This document shows, one piece after another, positions 7,781-16,651 of a stretch of 64,000 bases of DNA; position 1 is the first letter of the stretch; every line of letters begins with the position of its first letter. This DNA is from DATDIC01 sp963777625 (GTDB taxonomy: Bacteria; Pseudomonadota; Alphaproteobacteria; Acetobacterales; Acetobacteraceae): the NCBI GenBank assembly GCA_963777625.1, contig CAVZRO010000019.1, positions 124,001-188,000 on the forward strand, read 5' to 3'. The position numbers and the translations under genes are program-made. The notes under the pieces are model-generated. The model was not told the DNA's origin. It did not search any database and was given only the letters and a program-made list of their open reading frames with translations.

Positions 7781-10093
7781 TCATGGCGTCAGCCGGATGC
7801 TCGCCGCCACTTTATCCGCTTCCGGCCTCAGCGTCAGCGTCTCGCCATCCCGCCATGGCCTCAGCAGATCCCGGCTGTGCCGGCTCAACAGATTCCCCGA
7901 CTGTCCCGGCGCCATCATGAACAGGCTGCGGTCGAGATCGGCCAGATCGTACACGCCGCGGAATTCCGGCCCGTGCACCGCTGTGAAATCGCTCGTGCTG
8001 CCGGCCGCGTCGATCGTGGTCGCACTGCCCGGGGACGGAATGCGCAACGTGCCGAATCCGCGCAGGCCGGGAATCGCGCGAAGCAACGGGTGTGCGAATT
8101 CGGCCTGGTGCGCCTGGCCCCATCGCCAGGCCTTCGGGTCCGGCCCGAAGCGCGCCACCAGGTCGTTCACCGCTCCAGTCAGACTGTCATGCAGCATCGT
8201 GGCGCAATCCCCGCCGCACCAATGGGCTCCGCCGGGCAGCAACGCATTGGCGACAAATTCCGCCGGCGGCGCGACCGCGCGGCCGTCGCCCCAGGGCACG
8301 CCGGCACGTTGCAGCAACGCGGCATAAAACTTGTCGATCCAGGCGGAAAAGATCAGCGGCTGGGGCTGGTCGATCGTCATGGCCCCGTCCCAGCCGTTCA
8401 GCAGGGCAAACGCCTGTCCCGCCGCCCCGTCCGGTGCCGGGATAGAGAGCAGGGCCGGCAGCACCTGCACGGCGAACCCGCTCGTCACGTCGATCTGCAT
8501 ACGCGCGAAATCAGCCGCCGTATGGCGATCGGATTTGTCCAGCAATTCGCGGATACGTCGCGCCCGCCAGTCGCCGAACCAGTCCCGGCCGAGGAACACC
8601 GGGAAATCCGGCGGCGCCACCCGTTCATTCGCGTTCACCAGCCGCCCGCTGGCCGGCGCGACATAGTGCGGCAACTGATCGCCCGACGCCCAGCCAACCC
8701 AGTCGAAGGCGCCGCTCGCGCCCTCCACGGGGAATGACCCGTCCCCCGATCGCCGGACCGGCACGCGCCCGGTGACATACAGCGCGATGTTCTTGCCATC
8801 CGCCACCAGCAGGTTCTGTACCGGCGAGGATATCATGGCGGCCGCTTTCCCGGCCTGCTCGACGGACTCGGCCGTGTTCAATGCCATCAGCCCGGCCGCG
8901 GCAGTATCGCCCGGCTGCAGATTGGCCATCGATACCGCGAGCACCGGCCCCCCCGGATCAATCACGTCACTAATGACCGGGCCGTGCCGGGTTTCGCGAA
9001 CGGTCAGCACGGTATCCGGCTGTCCACGAACATGAATACGCTCCTCGCGCACCGTGAACGGCTTCGGCCCATCCGGAGTTTGGTACTGGCCGTCGCCGAC
9101 CGGCGTCTCGATGAAGATGTCCTGCACGTCCGCGCCGGTGGTGGTGAAAGTCCACGCGATATGGCTGTTGCGGCCCAGCACGATCCCCGGCACGCCGGGC
9201 GCGCTGGCCCCGGCCAGCACCTGCCCAGGCGTGTCGATACGCACCAGGTACCACAGACTGGGGAACCCGAACGCCAGATGCGGATCGCCCGCCAGCAGCG
9301 GCGCGCCGGTGGCCGTATGCGTGCCATCGACCGCCCACTCGTTCGAGGCGTGATCCGGCTGCGTAAACGGTGCCGGGAAGGCGGGCAGCGCCATGCCGCC
9401 CGCCGCCGCATGACGAAGGACGGTTTCGAGCAAGGCCGCCGGCTGCCCGGCCTCGTGTTGTGCCGGCCATAGCGCTTCCAGTTGATCCCGCGGCATCGTG
9501 GCCGACAGGCGCAACCGGGCCAGTTCCTGCCGCCAGTTCATCGACAGCCACAGCCCCATCGTCTTGCCCCATAACAGGCTGTCCACCGGGGTCCACGGCT
9601 CCGGTGCGCCAAGCACGAGGAACTCGGGCGCGCTGAACCGGCCATGCGCCGCGATCCATGCGTTCACGCCGGCGCTGTAAGCCTCCAGCATGGCCTGCAC
9701 ATCGCGCGGCAACCCGGCGTAATCGGCGATGGCGCGCTGGCGCAGCCCCAGCACGCGCATCTCCTTGTCGATCGGCAGCGTCCCCGCTCCGGCAATCTCC
9801 GACAGCCGGCCGGAGGCGGCACGACGCATCAAGTCCATCTGGAACATGCGGTCGCGCGCGTGGACGTAACCGAGCGCGGCCGCGGCGTCATTCAGCGTTG
9901 CCGCCCGGATGCGAGGAATCCCGTGCTGGTCGAAGCTGATATCCACCGGTGCCGACAGCCCGGCGATGGCAGCCGACTGGTTCCGTGACGGCAGCGTCAG
10001 CCACAGCAAGCCCGCCAGCCCCACCACGACCAGCAACAGGAGCGTGCCGATGCCGGTCAGCAGGAACCTGAGGAACCGAAACAGACGGCGCAT
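7781..10093 (-). CDS. Penicillin acylase family N-terminal nucleophile hydrolase
   Basis: Membrane-anchored or periplasmic Ntn-hydrolase of 770 residues, cleaving an amide such as an acyl-homoserine lactone or beta-lactam side chain; the substrate cannot be deduced. One N-terminal hydrophobic segment spans residues 9-33. The alpha-subunit part is followed by the conserved autocatalytic site HASNEWAVDG, where Ser250 would become the nucleophile after processing. Further family blocks are GAPLLAGDPHLAFGFPSLWY, NSHIAWTFTTTGADVQD and the C-terminal VHGPEFRGVYDLAD. AHL quorum quenching is a common alternative role. Confidence 0.88.
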   Translation of the reverse strand: MRRLFRFLRFLLTGIGTLLLLVVVGLAGLLWLTLPSRNQSAAIAGLSAPVDISFDQHGIPRIRAATLNDAAAALGYVHARDRMFQMDLMRRAASGRLSEIAGAGTLPIDKEMRVLGLRQRAIADYAGLPRDVQAMLEAYSAGVNAWIAAHGRFSAPEFLVLGAPEPWTPVDSLLWGKTMGLWLSMNWRQELARLRLSATMPRDQLEALWPAQHEAGQPAALLETVLRHAAAGGMALPAFPAPFTQPDHASNEWAVDGTHTATGAPLLAGDPHLAFGFPSLWYLVRIDTPGQVLAGASAPGVPGIVLGRNSHIAWTFTTTGADVQDIFIETPVGDGQYQTPDGPKPFTVREERIHVRGQPDTVLTVRETRHGPVISDVIDPGGPVLAVSMANLQPGDTAAAGLMALNTAESVEQAGKAAAMISSPVQNLLVADGKNIALYVTGRVPVRRSGDGSFPVEGASGAFDWVGWASGDQLPHYVAPASGRLVNANERVAPPDFPVFLGRDWFGDWRARRIRELLDKSDRHTAADFARMQIDVTSGFAVQVLPALLSIPAPDGAAGQAFALLNGWDGAMTIDQPQPLIFSAWIDKFYAALLQRAGVPWGDGRAVAPPAEFVANALLPGGAHWCGGDCATMLHDSLTGAVNDLVARFGPDPKAWRWGQAHQAEFAHPLLRAIPGLRGFGTLRIPSPGSATTIDAAGSTSDFTAVHGPEFRGVYDLADLDRSLFMMAPGQSGNLLSRHSRDLLRPWRDGETLTLRPEADKVAASIRLTP

Positions 10094-10302
10094 GCCAGTA
10101 CCTTGGGATAGTGAGACTTACGTACGCCTCTCCCGCACAGCGCGAGGTGTCGGGCCACGCGCCGCTGCGTTTCAGATCAACCAGCCGCCTTTTACTGCAC
10201 GGGGAACACAGCCACCGCGGAGACAAACCAGAAGCAGCCCTGCCCGGCAAGCACTTGGCACGCCACGTGCGACACCCGACACCAGTTCCGGAGCCCGGCC
10301 CG

Positions 10303-10920
10303 ATGTCCAGCATCATCTCCGTCTCGCCCGACCGCCAGACCGCCCCGGCGGAGCTAGTGGTCACCGCAGCACGTCCGGCCGGCCTGCGGTTCTCCGATGT
10401 GCTGTCAGCGCTCAATCCGCTGCAATATCTGCCGGTGGTCGGCACGATTTACCGGGCCGTGACAGGCGATACGATCCCCGAGGGGGTACGACTGGGTGGG
10501 TCGATGTTGGTCAGCGGCCTTATGGGTGGCCCGATCGGGCTGCTGACCAATATCGCCGCCACCATCGCCGAGAAGGTGACCGGTATCGATCCGGAGCAAA
10601 TCGCGCACACAATCATGGCTCACCTTGGTTTAACCACCAAAACCGGTGCGACCAGTCCGGCAACTCCCACCGCAGCGGTGGCAAGCGTGTCGGGCGGCGC
10701 CACGGCCGCGTCCCCAGCCTCCACGCCTGCGGCGCTGCCGGCGACCGCCGGGCCGGGGTGGAGCAATGCCGCGCTGACCGCCGACGGGGTACAGTTCGGG
10801 ACCGATGGCGTGCCGCGCGTACGTGGGGTATCCGGCGCCGACGCATTGAACGACGTCGAGCTGAGGCGCCTTCATGTTGCCGTTGCGGCTTACGCACGGA
10901 CGGCGAAATTGGCGACGTGA
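10303..10920 (+). CDS. Conserved hypothetical protein, Ala/Thr/Pro-rich linker
   Basis: 205 residues if started at the ATG 10303, preceded by GGAG; a longer in-frame start at 10111 would add 64 residues without coding character. Residues 30-105 (FSDVLSALNPLQYLPVVGTI, GDTIPEGVRLGGSMLVSGLM, GPIGLLTNIAATIAEKVTG) resemble a small uncharacterised alphaproteobacterial family with this NPLQ-PVV-Y core. A low-complexity Ala/Thr/Ser linker follows, then a short C-terminal helix. There is no signal peptide or catalytic motif I recognise. It is divergent from the acylase; 10094-10302 holds both upstream regions and nothing else recognisable. Confidence 0.65.
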   Translation: MSSIISVSPDRQTAPAELVVTAARPAGLRFSDVLSALNPLQYLPVVGTIYRAVTGDTIPEGVRLGGSMLVSGLMGGPIGLLTNIAATIAEKVTGIDPEQIAHTIMAHLGLTTKTGATSPATPTAAVASVSGGATAASPASTPAALPATAGPGWSNAALTADGVQFGTDGVPRVRGVSGADALNDVELRRLHVAVAAYARTAKLAT

Positions 10921-10950
10921 CGCGACATCACGCGAGCGTCGAGGCCAGTA

Positions 10951-11518
10951 TCACTGCGGCCCCCCAGCCAGACCAGCGTCGCGCCGCAGCCGCCTCGGCA
11001 AGCCGAGATCCGTCAGTTTCAGCACTCCCGCCACGCCCTCTGCCGCCTCAAGCCGCATCAGCGGCTGATTCGGATCGCAGCTATCGCTGAAGCGTAACAG
11101 CATGCGGCACCAGGTCATGGTTTCCGGGCACGGTGGGCAGCCCATAGTGATCGACCGTTGCCTCTCGCAACAATTCCGGCGTCAGGCGATTGGCAGCCAT
11201 GATAGAGAGGGTAATGCTGTACGCGAGTTCGGAGGCGGCATCGGAGACTGCCGGGATCTCCGCGAACCGGATCTCCATCCGACCGTCAGGCAGGTCGGCA
11301 TCGATCATTCCGACGCATCGCCGGGTGACGTCGCGCTCACAGGGATGGTCCTGTACCGCCAGTGCCTTGGTTTGCATGCGGAGAATGGTCAAGGCCTCCG
11401 CCGATGTCATGTAAAGCCGGATGCCCATCACATCGAACCCGGACGGATCGACGGCCCATGCGACCGGAGTGGCGGCAAGCACAAGCGCGACCCCTATCGC
11501 CGCCCGCAGCGCGCGCAT
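10951..11518 (-). CDS. Hypothetical secreted protein, apparent frameshift near the 3' end
   Basis: From the ATG at 11518 a signal peptide is clear (MRALRAAIGVALVLAATPVAWA), followed by GIRLYMTSAEALTILRMQT and a cysteine pair in CERDVTRRCVG. In this frame the protein stops at 11081. The neighbouring frame, reached by dropping one base near 11115, continues with coding-like sequence (MTWCRMLLRF, SDSCDPNQPLMRLEAAEGVA, LKLTDL) to a stop at 10951. The reconstructed protein would be about 188 residues with four cysteines, probably in disulfides. I do not recognise the family. The shift has the same sign as five others in this window. Confidence 0.55.
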
Positions 11519-11684
11519 CCCGTCCGTTCCGTTCCGGTCCCCCGAATGTGGCGGGCAAACGCTAACCATTCGTAAAGGGGCGTCTCGCAAGGCGCCACTC
11601 GGCTCGCCCAGTGACCTGCCGGCGTTTGGACGCAGCGCAACCGGCGCTATAACGCACGCCCATTCTGGGTGAAGGAACCGAGCC

Positions 11685-13409
11685 ATGCCGAGCAGGCATT
11701 GGGACAAGTCGAAGCTGCCCTCCCGGCACGTCACGGTCGGACCGGACCGCGCGCCGCACCGTAGCTATTATTACGCGATGGGCATGACAGAGGACGAGAT
11801 CAACCAACCCCTGGTCGGTGTCGCGACCTGCTGGAACGAAGCGGCGCCATGTAACATCGCACTGTCACGCCAGGCGCAATCGGTGAAGAAGGGCGTGAAC
11901 GAGGCCGGCGGCTCGCCGCGCGAGTTCACCACGATTACAGTGACCGATGGGATCGCCATGGGTCACCAGGGGATGAAATCGTCTCTGGTCTCACGCGACC
12001 TGATCGCCGATTCGATTGAGCTGACCATGCGCGGGCACTGCTACGACGCGCTGGTGGGATTGGCCGGCTGCGACAAGTCGCTGCCAGGCATGATGATGGC
12101 GATGCTGCGGCTGAATGTTCCAAGCGTGTTCATGTATGGCGGCTCGATCCTGCCCGGACGCTACAAGGATCGCGACGTAACGGTGGTGGATGTGTTCGAG
12201 GCGGTCGGACAACATGCGGCCGGGCGGATGAGCGATGCCGAATTGCATGAGCTGGAATGCGTCGCCTGTCCGTCGGCCGGCGCGTGTGGCGGACAGTTCA
12301 CGGCGAACACGATGGCGATGGTGAGCGAGGCGATCGGGCTGGCGCTGCCGGGCTCGGCAGGCTCTCCGGCGCCGTATGAGGAACGCGATCGCTGGGCCGT
12401 GGAATCCGGGCGCGTGGTGATGGAACTGGTGAAGAACCGGTTACGTCCGCGCGACATTGTCACCCGCCGCTCGCTGGAAAACGCGGCGATGGTGGCCGGA
12501 GCCACGGGTGGTTCCACGAACTCCGCCCTGCACATTCCGGCGATTGCGCACGAGGCCGGTATCCGGCTGACCATGGAGGACGTGGTCGAGATCATGCGGC
12601 GGACGCCGTACATCGCGGACCTGAAACCGGCCGGGAAATATGTCGCGCTCGACGTGCATCGGATCGGTGGCGTTCCGGTCGTGTTGAAGGCGCTGCTGGA
12701 TGGCGGATTGCTGCACGGCGACTGCATGACGGTCACCGGGAAGACGCTGGCCGAGAACTTGAAAGACGTTGTGGTGCCGACCGATCAGGACGTCCTCTAT
12801 CCGGTGTCACGGCCGATCTCCCAGACCGGCGGGCTGGTGGGATTGAAAGGCAATCTCGCGCCGGATGGAGCGATCGTGAAAATCGCCGGCATGAAGAAGC
12901 TGCGTTTCGAGGGCACCGCGCTGTGTTTCGATTCCGAGGAAACAGCGTTCGCCGCTGTGCAGGCGCGCGCCTACAAGCCCGGCGATGTCATCGTGATCCG
13001 CTATGAAGGGCCGAAGGGCGGTCCCGGCATGCGGGAGATGCTGTCCACCACGGGCGCGATCTATGGCCAAGGCATGGGTGAGCAGGTGGCGTTGATCACC
13101 GACGGGCGCTTTTCCGGTGCCACCCACGGGTTCTGTATCGGGCATGTCGGGCCGGAGGCAGCGGTGGGAGGACCGATCGCGCTGCTGCAGAATGGTGATC
13201 GCATCGTGATCGACGCCCAGGTCGGGCGCATCGACGTGGTACTGCCAGAACCCGAGCTGGCGGCCCGGCGCGCGGCATGGAAGCCTCGGACCACGGATTA
13301 CAATAGTGGAGCGATTTGGAAATATGCCCAGTTGGTTGGCCCGGCGAGCCTTGGCGCCCTGACGCACCCCGGAACCGCCGCGGAGAGCCACTGCTACGCC
13401 GACATTTGA
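11685..13409 (+). CDS. ilvD: Dihydroxy-acid dehydratase
   Basis: Iron-sulfur enzyme converting 2,3-dihydroxy-isovalerate and -methylvalerate to the 2-oxoacids in valine, leucine and isoleucine synthesis. The 574-residue length fits the family. Cluster cysteines are in GVATCWNEAAPCN, LAGCDKSLPG and ACPSAGACGGQFTANTM. Other landmarks are VTDGIAMGH and GGSTNSALHI, with the C-terminal TDGRFSGATHGFCIGHVGPE. The start at 11685 fits the family N-terminus (RHWDKSKLPSRHVT). It appears monocistronic. Confidence 0.96.
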   Translation: MPSRHWDKSKLPSRHVTVGPDRAPHRSYYYAMGMTEDEINQPLVGVATCWNEAAPCNIALSRQAQSVKKGVNEAGGSPREFTTITVTDGIAMGHQGMKSSLVSRDLIADSIELTMRGHCYDALVGLAGCDKSLPGMMMAMLRLNVPSVFMYGGSILPGRYKDRDVTVVDVFEAVGQHAAGRMSDAELHELECVACPSAGACGGQFTANTMAMVSEAIGLALPGSAGSPAPYEERDRWAVESGRVVMELVKNRLRPRDIVTRRSLENAAMVAGATGGSTNSALHIPAIAHEAGIRLTMEDVVEIMRRTPYIADLKPAGKYVALDVHRIGGVPVVLKALLDGGLLHGDCMTVTGKTLAENLKDVVVPTDQDVLYPVSRPISQTGGLVGLKGNLAPDGAIVKIAGMKKLRFEGTALCFDSEETAFAAVQARAYKPGDVIVIRYEGPKGGPGMREMLSTTGAIYGQGMGEQVALITDGRFSGATHGFCIGHVGPEAAVGGPIALLQNGDRIVIDAQVGRIDVVLPEPELAARRAAWKPRTTDYNSGAIWKYAQLVGPASLGALTHPGTAAESHCYADI

Positions 13410-13461
13410 CGTCGGCAGCAAGTACTAGAATTGTGTCAGCAGAGGCTCTTCGGAGGCGCCG

Positions 13462-13767
13462 ATGAAGCGTATCCTTATTTTTGCGGCGGCGATCGGTCTC
13501 GCCGCGGCAAATATCGGACCGACAGTCGCCCAACCCCCGCCGCCCTACCCGCCGGTACCACCTCCCCGCTATGAGCGGATGCCGCCGCCGCCGGGAGGAC
13601 GCTATATCTGGGTGCCGGGCCATTGGCAGTGGAATGGCTACCGTTACGCCTGGATTGGCGGACGCTACGATGTCCGGCAGCCAGGCTGGGGACATTATGT
13701 CTCGGGCCGCTGGGTGTGGCACGGCGGTGCCGGACGCTGGGTCTGGCGGCCGGCACACTGGGAATAA
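13462..13767 (+). CDS. Small secreted YXWGXW-type repeat protein
   Basis: 101 residues with an N-terminal signal peptide (MKRILIFAAAIGLAAANIG, cleavage near VAQ) and a proline-rich stretch PPPPYPPVPPPRYERMPPP. Aromatic Trp/Tyr repeats follow: YIWVPGHWQWNGYRYAWIGG, WGHYVSGRWVWHGG and RWVWRPAHWE. This matches the periplasmic YXWGXW repeat family, whose function is unknown. It starts 52 bp after ilvD, preceded by a good ribosome site (CGGAGG), and probably has its own role in the envelope. Confidence 0.8.
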   Translation: MKRILIFAAAIGLAAANIGPTVAQPPPPYPPVPPPRYERMPPPPGGRYIWVPGHWQWNGYRYAWIGGRYDVRQPGWGHYVSGRWVWHGGAGRWVWRPAHWE

Positions 13768-13871
13768 GCTGCGACGGCGGCCGACCAGGAATCGATGCTT
13801 CTGTCATTGGTTCCTGGGCAGCCGCGCCGCCCCGTGCAGGCAAACGAACTCGCACGCGTCGGGCATGCGGG

Positions 13872-13900
13872 CCGGGTGGGCGGCACGTGCGCCCGCCCGG
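13872..13900. terminator. Hairpin between convergent genes
   Basis: An 11-bp stem (13872-13882 with 13890-13900, one G-U pair) closes a 7-base loop between the ends of the YXWGXW gene and the solute-binding protein gene. No T-tract follows on either strand, so termination activity is uncertain. Confidence 0.4.
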
Positions 13901-13908
13901 CGAGCGCT

Positions 13909-15264
13909 TTACCGCGTGAAGCCCTCCAGTTCCGACTGTGCCCACGCCACCACCTGCGGAATTGATTGGCCCCGCTTCAGCCGTGCCAGCATGCCGTTGT
14001 GGGTGGCGCGGTTATAGACCTGCACGGCGACTTCGGGCGGCGCCTCGGCACCGGTAATGTTCGGCTTGGCGTCATGCCAGGGGCGGATCGGATAGTTGTA
14101 AACCGTCCCCTTCGGCGGCTCGACATTTTCCCACACCTTGAAATCAAGCATGGAGGGGAAGGGCGACAGATCGTAGCCCTCTACCACGTTGTCGCGCGCT
14201 TCCACCTGCTCGCGCTGCATCAGGTACTCGAGCAGGTCGAATGTGGCGGTCTTGTTGGGGCTGTACTCCCATACCCCCCAGAAATAGGTCAGTGCCGGCA
14301 CGAACCGGCCCGCCGGGCCGGCGGGGCAGGAGAAGGTCCAGCAGTCCGCGGCCACATTCGGCGCATCCCGTTTCGCCACCGCCCAGGCCGACGGCGGATT
14401 GAAGATCAGCGCACTTTTGCCGGAAATAAGCGCGCGGTTGTTGGATGCATCGTCGTAGCTCACCGCGTCGTCGGGGTAGAATTTCACCCATTTCTGCGCA
14501 AGTTCCAGAAACTGCCGCATCTTGTCGGACTTGACCTGGATAGTGCCTTCACTGTCGATCAGTGCGGCATCATAGGCGCGGAACATGGCGCCGACCTGGT
14601 CGATACCGTCGGTATTCAGGTTGCTGCCGAGCCCCAAGGCAAAGGTCAGATTGTCCTTCTGCGCAGCCTCGGCATATTTGAACATTGTCTCGTAGGTCCA
14701 CTGGTCCTGCAGCGCAGTGTGCCCGGGCTGCGCCGGATACATTGCCTGTACGTCCAGCCCCTGCTTCTTGAACCAGCTTATCCGCGCGCATGGCGGTTTG
14801 GTCTGCGTACCGGAGCTGGTTGGCAGGGCTCGCCAATTTCCTTTGATCTTGGCCATGTAGGTGGAGGTCGCGTCCACCGGCCCGTATTTGGCTATCAGCC
14901 GGTTCAGCAGGTCGTCGTGATTGGCCAGCGCGTCAGAGTGATTGACGATGTCCCACATATAGAGCGCGATGCAGTCATGACCGGCCTTGGCCTGCGCCTC
15001 GGCGGCGGCGGTCAGCAGCAGCTTGTTGCCAACGCTGGTAATGAAATCGGCATGCACGTCGACCATGTTCTTCTTTGCCCAGTCATCGACCTGCTGCTGC
15101 ATGATTTTGTTGCCATCGGGCACCCAATGATCCCAGAAGCCGATCGAGACTTTTCCGGCCGCGCCGGCGGTACGGATATGGACCAAAGGCAAGGACGCCG
15201 CGGCCGCGCCGAGTTTCAGCGTTGTTCGGCGGGACAGGCGGCTCGGCTTTTTGATAACGGACAT
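13909..15264 (-). CDS. Extracellular solute-binding protein family 1, Tat-exported, orphan
   Basis: 451-residue periplasmic binding protein of the sugar type. The N-terminus carries a Tat signal (RRTTLKLGAAAASLPL), indicating export in folded form; the start at 15264 places this motif at a normal distance, while one at 15297 would add 11 residues. Internal blocks such as KVSIGFWDHWVPDGN and ALALGLGSN-type segments fit family 1 proteins. No permease or ATPase gene is adjacent, so its transporter partner must lie elsewhere. The ligand cannot be told from sequence. Confidence 0.78.
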   Translation of the reverse strand: MSVIKKPSRLSRRTTLKLGAAAASLPLVHIRTAGAAGKVSIGFWDHWVPDGNKIMQQQVDDWAKKNMVDVHADFITSVGNKLLLTAAAEAQAKAGHDCIALYMWDIVNHSDALANHDDLLNRLIAKYGPVDATSTYMAKIKGNWRALPTSSGTQTKPPCARISWFKKQGLDVQAMYPAQPGHTALQDQWTYETMFKYAEAAQKDNLTFALGLGSNLNTDGIDQVGAMFRAYDAALIDSEGTIQVKSDKMRQFLELAQKWVKFYPDDAVSYDDASNNRALISGKSALIFNPPSAWAVAKRDAPNVAADCWTFSCPAGPAGRFVPALTYFWGVWEYSPNKTATFDLLEYLMQREQVEARDNVVEGYDLSPFPSMLDFKVWENVEPPKGTVYNYPIRPWHDAKPNITGAEAPPEVAVQVYNRATHNGMLARLKRGQSIPQVVAWAQSELEGFTR

Positions 15265-15408
15265 GTTTCGCAAACTCCCTGAACTCGCGCCACCCATCGT
15301 TCGGGGCGGTCACGCTGCCTATGATATATTGTTCGGAGGACTGTTGGCAAAACCCTTCCAGGAGCTTCGGCCGCCACCCCCGGAATGGAGCCGATGCGCC
15401 TAAGAGGC

Positions 15409-15428
15409 ATTTGCATTCATTTGCATTC
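15409..15428 (+). promoter_or_regulatory. Tandem 10-bp repeat upstream of mbfA, possible metal-regulator operator
   Basis: The decamer ATTTGCATTC occurs twice with no spacing, 38 bp before the mbfA start. A TTGACG-like -35 follows at 15432. mbfA genes in other alphaproteobacteria are regulated by the iron regulator Irr, but this repeat is not the known Irr motif. A Fur-family site is possible. The repeat is observed; the role is inferred. Confidence 0.4.
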
Positions 15429-15466
15429 ACCTTGACGCCGAGCCCTGACAAGTCACACTGCCCCGC

Positions 15467-16423
15467 ATGCGCGACCTGTCCGAACTCTCTGAACGTGAGG
15501 TGCTGGCGCTGGCAATCGCCAACGAGGAGGAGGACAGTCGCATCTACGCGGACATCGCGGAGGGGCTACGCGAGAACTATCCCGCTTCCGCGAAAGTCTT
15601 TTCGGAAATGATGGAGGAGGAGGGGGAGCACCGACGGCGGCTGCTCGAATTGTACCGGCAAAAGTTCGGCGAGCACATCCCCTTGATCCGCCGCCAGGAT
15701 GTACGCGGCTTCATCCAGCACAAGCCGGTTTGGCAGGTGCGCCCGCTCGGGCTTGAGGCGGTACGCAACCTGGCCGAAAGCATGGAGCTGGAGACGCAGC
15801 ATTTCTATCGCCGCGCCGCGGCACGCAGCACCGATGCGTCGATCCGCGAATTGCTGGGCGATCTGGCGGAAGCCGAAGTGCAGCACGAGCGCACGGCCGG
15901 GCGTCTGGTGGAGGAGAATTTGCCCGGACCGGTCCGCGCCGAGGAAGAGCGGGCGGAACGTCGGCAATTCGTGCTGCGCGTCGTGCAGCCGGGCCTCGCC
16001 GGACTGATGGATGGATCGGTTTCAACCTTGGCGCCGGTATTCGCATCGGCGTTCGCGACCGGTCGGTCGCGGGACGCATTCCTGGTCGGCCTGGCGGCGT
16101 CGCTCGGGGCCGGCATCTCGATGGGCTTTGCCGAGGCTCTGTCGGACAATGGCAGCCTGACAGGGCGCGGCGCACCGCTGGCCCGCGGTGTCATCACCGG
16201 GTTGATGACCACGCTTGGCGGCATCGGCCACACATTGCCGTTCCTGATCCCGGCCTTCTGGACCGCGACAGTGGTAGCGATCGCCGTCGTGGTGGTGGAG
16301 CTTGGGATCATCAGTTGGATTCGCTGGAAATACATGGATACGCCACCGCTCTCGGCGACGTTCCAGGTTGCGGTCGGCGGTGCGCTGGTGTTCGCCTGCG
16401 GAATCCTGATCGGCAGCAGTTGA
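15467..16423 (+). CDS. mbfA: Membrane-bound ferritin / iron exporter MbfA (rubrerythrin-VIT1 fusion)
   Basis: 318 residues in two parts. Residues 1-150 form a rubrerythrin/ferritin-like di-iron domain with ExxE and ExxH signatures (ANEEEDSRIYADIA, MMEEEGEHRRRLLELY, ESMELETQHFYRRAA, LAEAEVQHERTAGRL). The C-terminal half is a VIT1/CCC1-type transporter domain with four to five membrane helices (GLMDGSVSTLAPVFASAFAT, GISMGFAEALSD). MbfA exports iron and protects against peroxide in Bradyrhizobium and Agrobacterium. No clear Shine-Dalgarno precedes the ATG. Confidence 0.85.
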   Translation: MRDLSELSEREVLALAIANEEEDSRIYADIAEGLRENYPASAKVFSEMMEEEGEHRRRLLELYRQKFGEHIPLIRRQDVRGFIQHKPVWQVRPLGLEAVRNLAESMELETQHFYRRAAARSTDASIRELLGDLAEAEVQHERTAGRLVEENLPGPVRAEEERAERRQFVLRVVQPGLAGLMDGSVSTLAPVFASAFATGRSRDAFLVGLAASLGAGISMGFAEALSDNGSLTGRGAPLARGVITGLMTTLGGIGHTLPFLIPAFWTATVVAIAVVVVELGIISWIRWKYMDTPPLSATFQVAVGGALVFACGILIGSS

Positions 16424-16470
16424 CGATATAGCGATTTCATCCCAACCAGCGTTGACGCTGACCCTTTCCG

Positions 16471-16510
16471 TCATGGCCGGGCATGGCCGGGCTTGTCCCG
16501 GCCATCCATG
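16471..16510. repeat. Intergenic repeat with GGCCGGG hairpin
   Basis: A partial direct duplication of CATGGCCGGG precedes a hairpin (16485-16491 with 16497-16503, loop CTTGT). It lies between convergent mbfA and adk. The motif resembles short intergenic repeats common in alphaproteobacteria and may end both transcripts. The rest of 16424-16651 shows no gene. Confidence 0.5.
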
Positions 16511-16651
16511 ACTGTGTCGCCCACCGCGCCGCTCGTTCGCTTCACGTTACTCCGGCAACACCGGCAGGATGAGTCATTCTCAATGCGGTCCGGCATCACT
16601 CAGGGTGAAACCGCCCTATCTAGCCAGGCTGATATTGCTCTGGCGGGTCAG

